A stretch of DNA of 64,000 nt, taken from Planctomycetota bacterium (GTDB taxonomy: Bacteria; Planctomycetota; J058; JAJDCP01). Position 1 is the first letter of the stretch. Every line of letters starts with the position of its first letter. Below the pieces are notes generated by a model. It saw nothing but the letters and a program-made list of their open reading frames with translations. It made no database searches and was not told where the DNA came from. The stretch lies in NCBI GenBank assembly GCA_029260765.1, contig JAJDCP010000086.1, positions 1-64,000 of the forward strand, read 5' to 3'. The position numbers were made by a program, and so were the translations under genes. Below are positions 8,803 through 16,920 of this stretch, piece after piece.

Positions 8803-9327
8803 CTACCCCTGCCAGGGAAACGGATCGCCACGCACCGTCTCGCTGTCTTTGGCGGCGGCGAAGCGCAGACCGATGCCCTGCGGCCCCAGCTCATACCAGC
8901 AGTCACGCTCGTCGCCGCGATGGGCGAGCAGAATGCGGCTGCCATCGATCTCTTCGACGGGTACCCGTTCGGTCTCGACGCGGTAGGCCAGCGCAGTCAG
9001 GAAGTTGCCTACCAACACTACATCCCGCCGCGGAAACAGACCCGCCCGCAGCGCACGGATGTTGATGTCCTCGTAGCACGCGCTCTTGGTAGTGAAGTCG
9101 TAGGGGCAGTCGTGCGGGCCATCGAAGTCGGGGTTGAGACGAGGCTCACTGAGCGGATCAACCGGCTCGCCGGGGCTCTCGAGCAGCTCTTGCGGACACC
9201 AGGGAGAGGTGGCGCAGCGGGGCTGCAGCGGAGCCTTGATGTCGCGGGAGACCTCGAAGTAGTCGCGGTACGGCGGTCGAGCCGCCCAGAGCAGATACAA
9301 CGAGGGGTCCAGGCGCAGAATCTTCAC
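8803..9327 (-). CDS. hypothetical protein, 174 aa
   Basis: I do not recognise this protein. It starts at a GTG (9327) 12 bases after the stop of the HhH/coiled-coil gene, so the two are very likely cotranscribed. It has no signal peptide or membrane segment. Cysteines occur as CATSPWC (38-44) and in HDCPYD and SACYED, enough for a possible metal site but without a known spacing. The C-terminal half looks like alternating strands. It ends ten bases from the convergent methyltransferase gene. Confidence 0.7.
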   Translation of the reverse strand: MKILRLDPSLYLLWAARPPYRDYFEVSRDIKAPLQPRCATSPWCPQELLESPGEPVDPLSEPRLNPDFDGPHDCPYDFTTKSACYEDINIRALRAGLFPRRDVVLVGNFLTALAYRVETERVPVEEIDGSRILLAHRGDERDCWYELGPQGIGLRFAAAKDSETVRGDPFPWQG

Positions 9328-9339
9328 GGGCCATCCGGC

Positions 9340-10932
9340 TCAGCGCAGGGTTTGCAACCATGAGCCCAGCAACACCCATTTGGGCTCGCTGGAGTCCAGC
9401 ATGCCTTGTTCGACCGGCAACTCGATGCGCTGCCGATCGAAGCTCAAAACAATCGAGCGCGGCTCGGGCAATGGCTGTCCATCCAACGTCTCGAGGAAGA
9501 TCGCCTCGACCTTGCTGAGTTGGGCGCGGGTGTAGTTGGGGTGCCGCTCGAGCACCCTGAAATCGCGCAATCCTGCCGGCAATTCGAGCTCGAGCAAGGG
9601 ACCCTGACTGAGGTTCAGCTTCAGACGACAAGGCACCATAGCGCCCCCGTCAAGCTGGATCTCAGCGCCGAAGAAGCCGACGTAGCGCTCTAGCTCTGCG
9701 ACCTGATTGAGGGCAGTCTGTGCACCCGCGACCTGCTCTTGCAACGCATCCCGTTCGAGCCGCAGATCGCGCGCCCGGAAGTGCTCGGTCTCGGCATCGG
9801 AGGTCTTCTGTGTGTACAGGAAGAACACCAGAATGGCCGCAGCCACAGCGACCACCTTGCGGAAAGTGCTCGGCGTGATCCCTCCGGGCAGCGTGGAAGC
9901 CGCGGCCGGCGCGGAAGCCGCCGCGCTCGCAACCGCTGCTGCCGGGGCCCGTGCTTTCGCGACCTTGTCGGCGGCAGCGGACTTGCTCGTCCCGGCGCTT
10001 TTTACGGTCTTTGCGGCCTTGTCGGCCTTGCTTGCCTTGGCCGTTTTCCCAGACGCGCTCGCCTTGCTTTTCGCTTGCGACTTGAGTTTGGCTGACTGCG
10101 CGGCCTGGCTGGCCCGCTGCTTGGCTTTGGCTTTCGCCTCGCGACGCCGCTGCTCTTCACGATCTTTGCGTTTCTCGGTCTCTTTGGCCTCGCGTTCTGC
10201 TGCTTCTTTGCGGGCGAGGGCCACCTTGGCTTCCAGCTCCGCTTCGAGACGGGCCTGCTCTTCGGCTTCCTTCTTTTTCTGCTCGGCTTCGGCTTCGGCT
10301 TCGGCCTCACGACGCTGCGCGTCAGCTTTCTCGGCGGCCTCAGCGTCCGCTTTTTCCTGCGCTGCGGTTTCTGCCTTGGCCTGCTCGACGGCATCGGCTG
10401 CAATGGAGACGGCCTTGTCGCCGAATTCAGCGCTGTCGCTGTCGGGTGTCTGCTCGTCGCTGGCAGACTCCTGGCTGCTGGCCGCCGTCGCCGGCTTCTT
10501 TCCCTTGGCTTTCCGGTTCTTCTCTTCACGCTTGCGACGGCGCTCTTCCTGCTCTTGTTTGCGTTGGTGCTCTTCGCGCACCTTGCGCTCGGCGGCGTCC
10601 ATCTTCGCCTGGAGCTCCGCCTTGGCCTGCTCTTCGGCCTTCTGGCGGTCTTCTTCTTCTTTGCGCCTGCGGATCTCTTCGGCTTTTTTCGCCTCGATGC
10701 GGGCGGTCAAGGCCTTGGGATCCTCGCCTTCAACGATCTGTTTCGCGGCCGCGTGGATGGTCTCGAGCAGCTTGAGGTCGACCTTCCATTTGGTGACCCA
10801 GGCTTCCATCGGCTTGGTCGGGATTCTGTCGAGCAGGTCGCCGACAGTTGCAACGCCGGTGCTTTTCAAGCGTTTGTGCAGGCTCGGACCAACGCCTGGA
10901 ACCTTGCGTACGCTCTTGTCTCTGGGTTCCAC
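9340..10932 (-). CDS. HhH-coiled-coil-lysine/alanine-rich single-pass membrane protein
   Basis: An unusual protein of about 530 residues. Residues 5-38 (counted from the GTG at 10938) form a helix-hairpin-helix module, VPGVGPSLHKRL. A long charged Glu/Lys/Ala coiled coil spans about 65-260. A Lys/Ala/Ser-rich histone-H1-like stretch spans about 260-345. One short membrane segment (361-375) is followed by a predicted extracytoplasmic domain of about 150 residues. A GGAG seven bases before the second in-frame GTG (10932) makes that the likelier start. The order suggests a cytoplasmic nucleic-acid-binding part tethered to the membrane, but no function is known. The gene at 8803 lies directly downstream. 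Confidence 0.8.
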   Translation of the reverse strand: MEPRDKSVRKVPGVGPSLHKRLKSTGVATVGDLLDRIPTKPMEAWVTKWKVDLKLLETIHAAAKQIVEGEDPKALTARIEAKKAEEIRRRKEEEDRQKAEEQAKAELQAKMDAAERKVREEHQRKQEQEERRRKREEKNRKAKGKKPATAASSQESASDEQTPDSDSAEFGDKAVSIAADAVEQAKAETAAQEKADAEAAEKADAQRREAEAEAEAEQKKKEAEEQARLEAELEAKVALARKEAAEREAKETEKRKDREEQRRREAKAKAKQRASQAAQSAKLKSQAKSKASASGKTAKASKADKAAKTVKSAGTSKSAAADKVAKARAPAAAVASAAASAPAAASTLPGGITPSTFRKVVAVAAAILVFFLYTQKTSDAETEHFRARDLRLERDALQEQVAGAQTALNQVAELERYVGFFGAEIQLDGGAMVPCRLKLNLSQGPLLELELPAGLRDFRVLERHPNYTRAQLSKVEAIFLETLDGQPLPEPRSIVLSFDRQRIELPVEQGMLDSSEPKWVLLGSWLQTLR

Positions 10933-11010
10933 TCTCACTCTCCGGAAAATCAGATGGCTAGGGAATTTCGGGAAGGTGATTCTACCGGGGCGGCCGCAAA
11001 GTGCAAGCCA

Positions 11011-11040
11011 TTGCGCGCCGTCAGGGGCCTGTGGTACGGT
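11011..11040 (+). promoter_or_regulatory. candidate promoter of the lipoprotein-M20 pair
   Basis: TTGCGC, 18 bases, then TACGGT preceded by TGG (an extended -10). It lies about 45 bases upstream of the lipoprotein start. The match is moderate. Confidence 0.35.
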
Positions 11041-11084
11041 GGGCGGCCCCCCTGGAGTGCCTCCACGAGACCGGACAGGAGCCG

Positions 11085-11477
11085 ATGCGAAGACTGCCCC
11101 GTTATGCTGTGTTTCTGCTCGCTGCGGCCGCCATGATCGGCTGCCAGCCGATCTCGCAGCGCTCCGGACGCCAGTTCCCCGACGCCAGCTACACCCGCCT
11201 CTGGCTGGCAGCTTCGGCTGTCGCCCATCGCCAGTGGACCGTGGTCAGCGAAGACTCCACCAGCGGACATCTGATCGCCGTGGCCGGCGACGGCGGCCGT
11301 GACAACCTGCGTCCCTTCGAATACCGCGTGCATGTCGCCCCCAATGAGACCGGAGTGCGGGTCGACGTGCGTTGTTGGTCGAGCATGTTCGGCCGGCAGG
11401 TCAACCTCGAGAAGCTCTACCTGCACGAGGTCAACGAGAAGTACGACTTCCTGTCCCCCGAAGGAGGCATGCGATGA
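11085..11477 (+). CDS. small predicted lipoprotein
   Basis: A 130-residue exported protein of unknown function. The N-terminus MRRLPRYAVFLLAAAAMIGC is a type II signal with the lipid-carrying Cys at 20. The rest is one compact beta-rich domain. AGGAG eight bases upstream supports the ATG at 11085. Its last codon and stop overlap the start of the M20 gene (ATGA), and the strong AAGGAGG inside its 3' end serves that next gene, so the two are translationally coupled. Lipidation suggests it sits on the inner or outer membrane, facing the periplasm or surface. Confidence 0.78.
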   Translation: MRRLPRYAVFLLAAAAMIGCQPISQRSGRQFPDASYTRLWLAASAVAHRQWTVVSEDSTSGHLIAVAGDGGRDNLRPFEYRVHVAPNETGVRVDVRCWSSMFGRQVNLEKLYLHEVNEKYDFLSPEGGMR

Positions 11478-12859
11478 GCGCAGCTGCAATGGCGCCTACC
11501 TGGACGGCCATCCAGGCTGAGGCCCTGGATCGCTTTCGGCAGCTGTTGCGTATCGACACCACCAATCCGCCCGGCAACGAGATCGAAGCCGTGCGCTTTG
11601 TGGCCGAGCTCCTCAAAGCCCACGGGATCGAGTACGAGATCATCGAGACCGCACCGGGCAGAGCCAATCTGATCGCGCGTCTCAAAGGCACGGGCAAAGC
11701 CGGCGGACCCCTGCTGCTGAGCTCCCATCTCGACGTGGTGCCCGCCGACGCCGAGACCTGGACCTGTCCGCCCTTCGCTGCAGAGATCCGAGACGGCTTC
11801 GTCTGGGGCCGCGGCGCGATCGACATGAAGCACATGAGCATCTACGGCCTGACCGCGATGCTGCTGCTGAAGCAACTCGGCGCACCCCTGCAACGCGACC
11901 TGATCCTCGCAGCCGTCGCTGACGAGGAGGCCGGATGTGACTTCGGCATGCGCTGGCTGGTCGAGAACCGCCCCGAGCTGGTGCGCGCCGAGTACGCGCT
12001 CAACGAAGTCGGGGGATTCACACTGCACGCGGGGCAACGACGGCTCTACCCGGTGCAGGTGGCCGAGAAGGGCTTTGTCTGGGTGCGGATGACCATGCGC
12101 GGGCGGGCCGGCCACGGCTCTATGCCGCACAAGGACAATCCCGTCGTCAAGCTGGCCAGTGTGCTGAACAAGCTCGCCAACACCCGCCTGCCGGTGCGTC
12201 CGACCGCGGTGGTCGACAACTTCCTCAAGAAGGTCGGCCAGAGCATGGGAGGCCTGGCGAGCTTCGCCCTGGCGGGTGTGCGCTTCGCGCCTCTGACAGA
12301 CCTGCTCATCGACCGCTTGCCCGACCAGGAGCAGCGCAACGTCTTCAACGCCTGCCTGCACAACACGGTCTGCCCCACGGTGTTCGAGGGCGGCGGCAAA
12401 ATCAACGTCATCCCGGGCTCGGCGTCAGTGCTGATGGACTGCCGCACGATTCCGGGCGCGAGCGAAGCCGACCTGATCGCTGAGATCCGCGCAATTGTCG
12501 GCGACAGTGTCGATCTTGAGATCTTGAAGTCAGGTCCCCCGGCGGTCGTAGACCCCGACACGCCGCTGTTCCGCACCATCGAGAGCGCCATCCGGCGTCA
12601 CGACCCGGGAGCTGAAGTCGTGCCCTACATGGTGGTAGGCTTCACTGATAGCAAGTGGTTGGCGCAGCTGGGAGTGACGGCCTACGGCTTCGCCCCGATC
12701 CGCTGGCCGCGCGAGGTGAAGTTCAGCGAGCTGTTCCATGGCCGCGACGAGCGCATCCCCGTCGAGGGCTTCCAGTGGGGACTGCGCACCTTCTTCGAGG
12801 TGGTGGCCGAGACCTGCGGCGTGTCGGTCCAGCCGGGCGAGCGCGTGCGGCTGGGTTGA
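11474..12859 (+). CDS. M20/M25/M40-family metallohydrolase (ArgE/DapE/CPG2-like)
   Basis: A cytoplasmic di-zinc hydrolase of 461 residues. Visible motifs are SSHLDVVP, GRGAIDMKH, the catalytic pair ADEEAG, the lid-domain GHGSMP, and a C-terminal FTDSKW. It lacks a signal peptide, unlike the two carboxypeptidase-S-like M20 enzymes in this window, and carries IDMKH rather than MDDK, so it belongs to a separate M20 subgroup. Substrate (N-acyl amino acid or dipeptide) is not decidable. AAGGAGG six bases upstream and the four-base overlap with the lipoprotein gene fix the start. It converges with ileS, three bases apart. Confidence 0.88.
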   Translation: MSAAAMAPTWTAIQAEALDRFRQLLRIDTTNPPGNEIEAVRFVAELLKAHGIEYEIIETAPGRANLIARLKGTGKAGGPLLLSSHLDVVPADAETWTCPPFAAEIRDGFVWGRGAIDMKHMSIYGLTAMLLLKQLGAPLQRDLILAAVADEEAGCDFGMRWLVENRPELVRAEYALNEVGGFTLHAGQRRLYPVQVAEKGFVWVRMTMRGRAGHGSMPHKDNPVVKLASVLNKLANTRLPVRPTAVVDNFLKKVGQSMGGLASFALAGVRFAPLTDLLIDRLPDQEQRNVFNACLHNTVCPTVFEGGGKINVIPGSASVLMDCRTIPGASEADLIAEIRAIVGDSVDLEILKSGPPAVVDPDTPLFRTIESAIRRHDPGAEVVPYMVVGFTDSKWLAQLGVTAYGFAPIRWPREVKFSELFHGRDERIPVEGFQWGLRTFFEVVAETCGVSVQPGERVRLG

Positions 12860-12862
12860 GCC

Positions 12863-15800
12863 TCAGCTTTCGCTGCGCGCCAGGTAGATCCCCAGCTCCT
12901 CACCGTCGATGCTCACCTCACGGAAGGTGGCATCGGCCAGCTCGCTGAAATGCAGGCCATTGCACAGGGTCTCGCGCTGCAGGTACTCGCTGTGGCTGCG
13001 CACGACATCCTGCAAGGTCGCCGATCCCACGAAGCCGAGCGTGATGCGGTCGGTGTACTCGAGCCCCAGCTTCTTGCGCTGCGTCTGCACGCGGTTGACG
13101 ATCTCCCGCGCCCGCCCCTCGCAGATCAAGGCATCGTCGAGCTCGGTGTCGAGCACCACCACGCCGAGGGCGCTGGTCGCGGCGATGTAGCCCGGGCGGG
13201 CCTTGACCGCGATCTCCACCTCGTCGCGGGTCAGCTCGAGGCTCTGGTCGGGCAGGGGGACCTGGCAGCTGCCACGGGCGTCGAGCTGCGCCTTGAGCTC
13301 CGCGGCGTCCGCGCTCTGGAGCGCCTTCTTCAGCGCCGGCACCAGCGCGCGGAACTTCCTGCCCACCGCCTTGAAGTTGAGCTTGACCTCGTAGCTGACG
13401 TAGGTGTCGGCCTGCTCAGCGAAACGCAGCTGCTTGATGTTCAGCTCGTCCTCGACCAGGTGCGCCAGACCCCGAGGCGTCTTCTCGGGATCGGCCAGGA
13501 TGACCAGCACCTCCCGCAACGGTTGGCGCACCTTGATCTTCTGGCTGGCGCGCGCGGCCAGACCGAGCCGCACGATCTCGCGCACCGCCCCCATCTGCCA
13601 GGCCAGCTCCTCGTCGATCAGGCTCGCGTCCGGCTGTGGCCAGGCGGTCAGATGCACCGATTCCGGCTGGCTGTCTGGCCAGGGTCCCACGACCAGGTTC
13701 TGGTACATCTCCTCGCTGAGGAAGGGCACGAACGGCGCCGCCAGCCGACAGATCGTGACCAGGCACTCGTACAGTGTCCAATAGGCCGCCTGTTTGTCCG
13801 CTTCCGCGTCGCCCGCCCCGCCGCTCCAGAAACGCTTGCGGCTGCGCCGCACGTACCAGTTGGACAAGCTCTCGACCAGGCTCTGCAGGCGGCGTGCCGC
13901 CTCATACAGATCATAGGCATCGAGGCGCTCGGTCATTTCGCGGATGGTCAGATGCAGCTCGCAGAGCATCCAGCGGTCCAGCTCCGAGCGCTCGCTCGGA
14001 TAGCGCTCGCTGCCAGCCAGATCGGCCGCCGAGCAACCCGTCGCGCCCCCATTGCCGGCCGCCGGATCAAAGCCGTCGATGCGCGCGTAGATGTTGAAGA
14101 AGCTGTAGACGTTGTACAGCTTGATCAAGAACTCGCGCAGGCCCTCGCGCACGTTCCGCAAGCTGTGCCGGGTGTTGTTCCAGGGCGGATTGGTGGCATA
14201 GAAGAACCAGCGGAAAGCATCCGCCCCGGGGCCGGCGACCTTCAGCTGGATCGATCCGCCGATCTCAACACCCAACGCCGCCCGGTCTTCTGCGTTCAAC
14301 ACGATCTCGCTGAGAGCCTTCTTGGTGTCTTTGACCTTGTGTTTCGCGAGCAGCCCGCGGGTCTGGCTGGCGTCGCCCGCGCAGAGCTCTACGGTCGACT
14401 GCTTGCCAAGGTCGAGACATTGGTAGAGAGCGTTGGAGACATGGGCTTTGCCTGCTGGCGGCTCCTTGCCCTCCACCACCAGCAACTTCATGCTGCCGTC
14501 GAGGATCAGGTCCGGGGGCGTGTAGTTGCCGCTCGACTTGCTCTCTTTCTTGCCGTGGGTGTCGCAGACGTGGCCGAGGACGATGCAGTTGCGGAACGGA
14601 TGCGGAAAGCCCGTCGGCCGCATCCCTGGCCGCTGGTCCTCTTCATCGGTCTCGCTGAAGAGCAGGCTCGAGATCATGATCAGGCTGTAGAACCAGCCGC
14701 GGGTCTGGTCGATGGCCTCCGAGATGAAGTCTGCCGGGAAGCTCTGCTCGAATCGCTCGCGGTTCTGGTGCGGGTAGCCCCATTGCGCAAAGGGCATGCA
14801 GCCGGAGTCGAACCAACAGTCGATCACCTCGGTCACCCGCCGGTAGACCCCCTCTTCGCCGGGCACGCTGAAGGTCACCTCGTCGATCCAGGGTTTGTGC
14901 ACTTTGAGGTGCGGGCTCAGCGTCGGGTTCTCCTCCCGCGCGGCCTCGAAGGCGGCGAAGGCCTCAGGGTTGAGCTCGAGCAACTCGGCGACGGAGCCCA
15001 CAGCGCGGCGCTCGCCACTGACATCGTTCACCCAGATCGGCAGGGGCGTACCCCAGAAACGCTCGCGCGACAGGGCCCAGTCGACATTGTTGGCCAAAAA
15101 GTCGCCGAACCGGCCGTCTTTGATATGGCCTGGGTACCAGTTGACGTTCTGGTTGTTCTCCATCGCCTGGCTCTGAAAATCCGTAGTCTTGATGAACCAG
15201 GAGTCGCGAGCGTACTGGATCAGAGGATCGTTCTTGGCCCGCCAGCAGAACGGATAGGGGTGGCGCATCACCTCTTCGTGGAAGAGCAGGTTCCTGTCTT
15301 TCAGCAGCTTGATGATCTTCGGGTCGGCCTTCTTGCAGAACATGCCCGCAAAGTCGCTGACCCGCTCGTCAAAGGTGCCGTCAGGCTTGACCAACTGCAG
15401 GAAGCCCAGGTTCTCGGCCCGGGCGATCCGGTAGTCGTCTTCACCGAAGGCGGGCGCCATGTGTACGACCGCCGAGCCCTTGCTCAGCTCGACGAAGTCC
15501 GCCGCGACCACCCGGAAGGGATCGCCGGATTCCGGCACGACATACGGCAGCAGCTGCTCGTAGCGCATCCCGACCAGGTCTGCACCCGTGCAGGTCGCCG
15601 CCACGCGGCGCGGGCGCTCTCCGAACATCGCATCGGCCAGCGCCTCTGCGCAGATCACCCGTTCGATCACGAGGCCTTCGTCATCGAGCAGCTCGTAGGT
15701 CGCATAGCTCGCGCTGGGCTTGACCGCCAGGCCGACGTTGCTCGGCAGGGTCCAGGGAGTGGTCGTCCAACCCAGCAGGTAGGTGTTCGCCTGACCGACG

Positions 15801-16435
15801 ACCTTGAAACGGACCGTGATCGAGGGGTCGTCGACATCGCGGTAGCCCAGGCCCACCTCGCCTGCCGACAGAGCCGTGCCACCCTGCGCCCACCACCAGA
15901 CGACCTTGTGGCCGCGGTAGAGTAGACCACGGTCGTAGAGGGTCTTGAGCGCCCACCAGACCGATTCCACATACGACTGATGGAAGGTCACATACGCATC
16001 TTCCATGTCGACCCAGAAGCCGATCTTCTCGGTCAGCTCTTCCCACTCACCCGTGTAGCGGAACACCGAGTCGATGCACTGCTTGGTGAAAGCCTCCAGC
16101 CCATAGGCTTCAATCGACTCCTTGCCGTGGATGCCCAGGGACTTCTCGACTTCGACCTCGACGGGCAGCCCGTGCGTGTCCCAGCCGGCTTTGCGCAGCA
16201 CGTGGTAGCCCCGCATGCTCTTATAACGCGGGAACAGATCCTTGATCGCGCGCGTCAAAACATGCCCGTTGTGGGGCATACCATTAGCCGTCGGCGGACC
16301 TTCATAGAACAGGTAGGTCGGCTTGTCGGCGTTCTGCGCGAGGCTCTTCGCGAAGATGCCGCGGTCTTTCCAGAAACGGCGCACCGCCGCTTCTGCCGAG
16401 GGGATATCTCGGTGGGCTTGGACTTCCCGGAACAT
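12863..16435 (-). CDS. ileS: isoleucyl-tRNA synthetase
   Basis: Charges tRNA-Ile with isoleucine. It has 1190 residues: a class I catalytic core with the HIGH motif as H55-N-G-H58, the editing (CP1) insertion with GWTTTPWTLPSN near 222-233, the KMSKS loop as K630-E-S-K-S634, and the anticodon-binding helical region from about 760. The sequence is the longer, eukaryote-like type. There is an extra block of roughly 95 residues (about 641-735) between KESKSSGN and the PGADAFRWF helix where most IleRS have only about 15. No C-terminal CxxC zinc finger is seen. An SCP2-like gene lies 34 bases upstream on the same strand. Confidence 0.97.
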   Translation of the reverse strand: MFREVQAHRDIPSAEAAVRRFWKDRGIFAKSLAQNADKPTYLFYEGPPTANGMPHNGHVLTRAIKDLFPRYKSMRGYHVLRKAGWDTHGLPVEVEVEKSLGIHGKESIEAYGLEAFTKQCIDSVFRYTGEWEELTEKIGFWVDMEDAYVTFHQSYVESVWWALKTLYDRGLLYRGHKVVWWWAQGGTALSAGEVGLGYRDVDDPSITVRFKVVGQANTYLLGWTTTPWTLPSNVGLAVKPSASYATYELLDDEGLVIERVICAEALADAMFGERPRRVAATCTGADLVGMRYEQLLPYVVPESGDPFRVVAADFVELSKGSAVVHMAPAFGEDDYRIARAENLGFLQLVKPDGTFDERVSDFAGMFCKKADPKIIKLLKDRNLLFHEEVMRHPYPFCWRAKNDPLIQYARDSWFIKTTDFQSQAMENNQNVNWYPGHIKDGRFGDFLANNVDWALSRERFWGTPLPIWVNDVSGERRAVGSVAELLELNPEAFAAFEAAREENPTLSPHLKVHKPWIDEVTFSVPGEEGVYRRVTEVIDCWFDSGCMPFAQWGYPHQNRERFEQSFPADFISEAIDQTRGWFYSLIMISSLLFSETDEEDQRPGMRPTGFPHPFRNCIVLGHVCDTHGKKESKSSGNYTPPDLILDGSMKLLVVEGKEPPAGKAHVSNALYQCLDLGKQSTVELCAGDASQTRGLLAKHKVKDTKKALSEIVLNAEDRAALGVEIGGSIQLKVAGPGADAFRWFFYATNPPWNNTRHSLRNVREGLREFLIKLYNVYSFFNIYARIDGFDPAAGNGGATGCSAADLAGSERYPSERSELDRWMLCELHLTIREMTERLDAYDLYEAARRLQSLVESLSNWYVRRSRKRFWSGGAGDAEADKQAAYWTLYECLVTICRLAAPFVPFLSEEMYQNLVVGPWPDSQPESVHLTAWPQPDASLIDEELAWQMGAVREIVRLGLAARASQKIKVRQPLREVLVILADPEKTPRGLAHLVEDELNIKQLRFAEQADTYVSYEVKLNFKAVGRKFRALVPALKKALQSADAAELKAQLDARGSCQVPLPDQSLELTRDEVEIAVKARPGYIAATSALGVVVLDTELDDALICEGRAREIVNRVQTQRKKLGLEYTDRITLGFVGSATLQDVVRSHSEYLQRETLCNGLHFSELADATFREVSIDGEELGIYLARSES

Positions 16436-16469
16436 CGCAGTGTCCTTGTCTGGTGGTGTGGAAGCTGGG

Positions 16470-16784
16470 TCAGGGCGTTCTGAAGCAGGCTTTGAAGGTC
16501 TTCAAAAGGAAGGGATCGTTCGACTTCACCTTGCCGGACATGAAGTCCATCACGCCGGGTTCGTAGCCATCGATGACCATCTTCTGGAACATGGCGGGAT
16601 CGGTCTTAAGCACGCAGTCGGCCTGGTCGGTCGTTCTGCCTTGCTGGACGTCGACCTGCTGAGGGTCGACGACCACGGTGTATTTTGCGCCCTCGCCGAG
16701 GCTGAAATAGAACGACAAGCGCTTGTCCGCCACTCCGGGCTTGAAGCGCCCGCGCATCGCAGCAAAAATCTCATCGAGGGTCAT
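16470..16784 (-). CDS. SCP2 sterol-transfer-fold protein
   Basis: A 104-residue single-domain protein of the SCP2 family, which binds lipids or acyl-CoA in a hydrophobic tunnel. Typical features are the initial IFAAMRGRF helix, the strand pair around YTVVVDP, the DCVLKTD strand, and the final block with VMDFMSGKVKSND. No signal peptide is present. GGAGAG lies about ten bases upstream of the ATG. It precedes ileS by 34 bases and could be cotranscribed with it, although no functional link is known. It is divergent from the spike cassette. Confidence 0.85.
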   Translation of the reverse strand: MTLDEIFAAMRGRFKPGVADKRLSFYFSLGEGAKYTVVVDPQQVDVQQGRTTDQADCVLKTDPAMFQKMVIDGYEPGVMDFMSGKVKSNDPFLLKTFKACFRTP

Positions 16785-16887
16785 GGCGGGCTCTCCGGCA
16801 AGTGCGGCAGCACCCTACCATATGGCGAGGGGCATTTCACCTCCTGGCCGGCGTCGGCCCGGAGTCGAACCGGCGTGGACCTTTGGG

Positions 16888-16893
16888 TATAAT
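16888..16893 (+). promoter_or_regulatory. consensus -10 box upstream of the spike cassette
   Basis: A perfect TATAAT 27 bases before the GTG start of the spike gene. The -35 region at the right distance (TCGAAC, 16865-16870) is poor. A transcript from here would have a leader of about 20 bases, which would just include the AAGGGAGA ribosome binding site. Confidence 0.4.
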
Positions 16894-16920
16894 GGGGAGG
16901 TCTGTGCAAGGGAGACATCC

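Noticed and set aside
12950..15925. A 991-codon open frame on the plus strand
   Set aside because: It is antisense to ileS over its full length, has no family motifs, and is an effect of GC-rich codon usage in the opposite frame.
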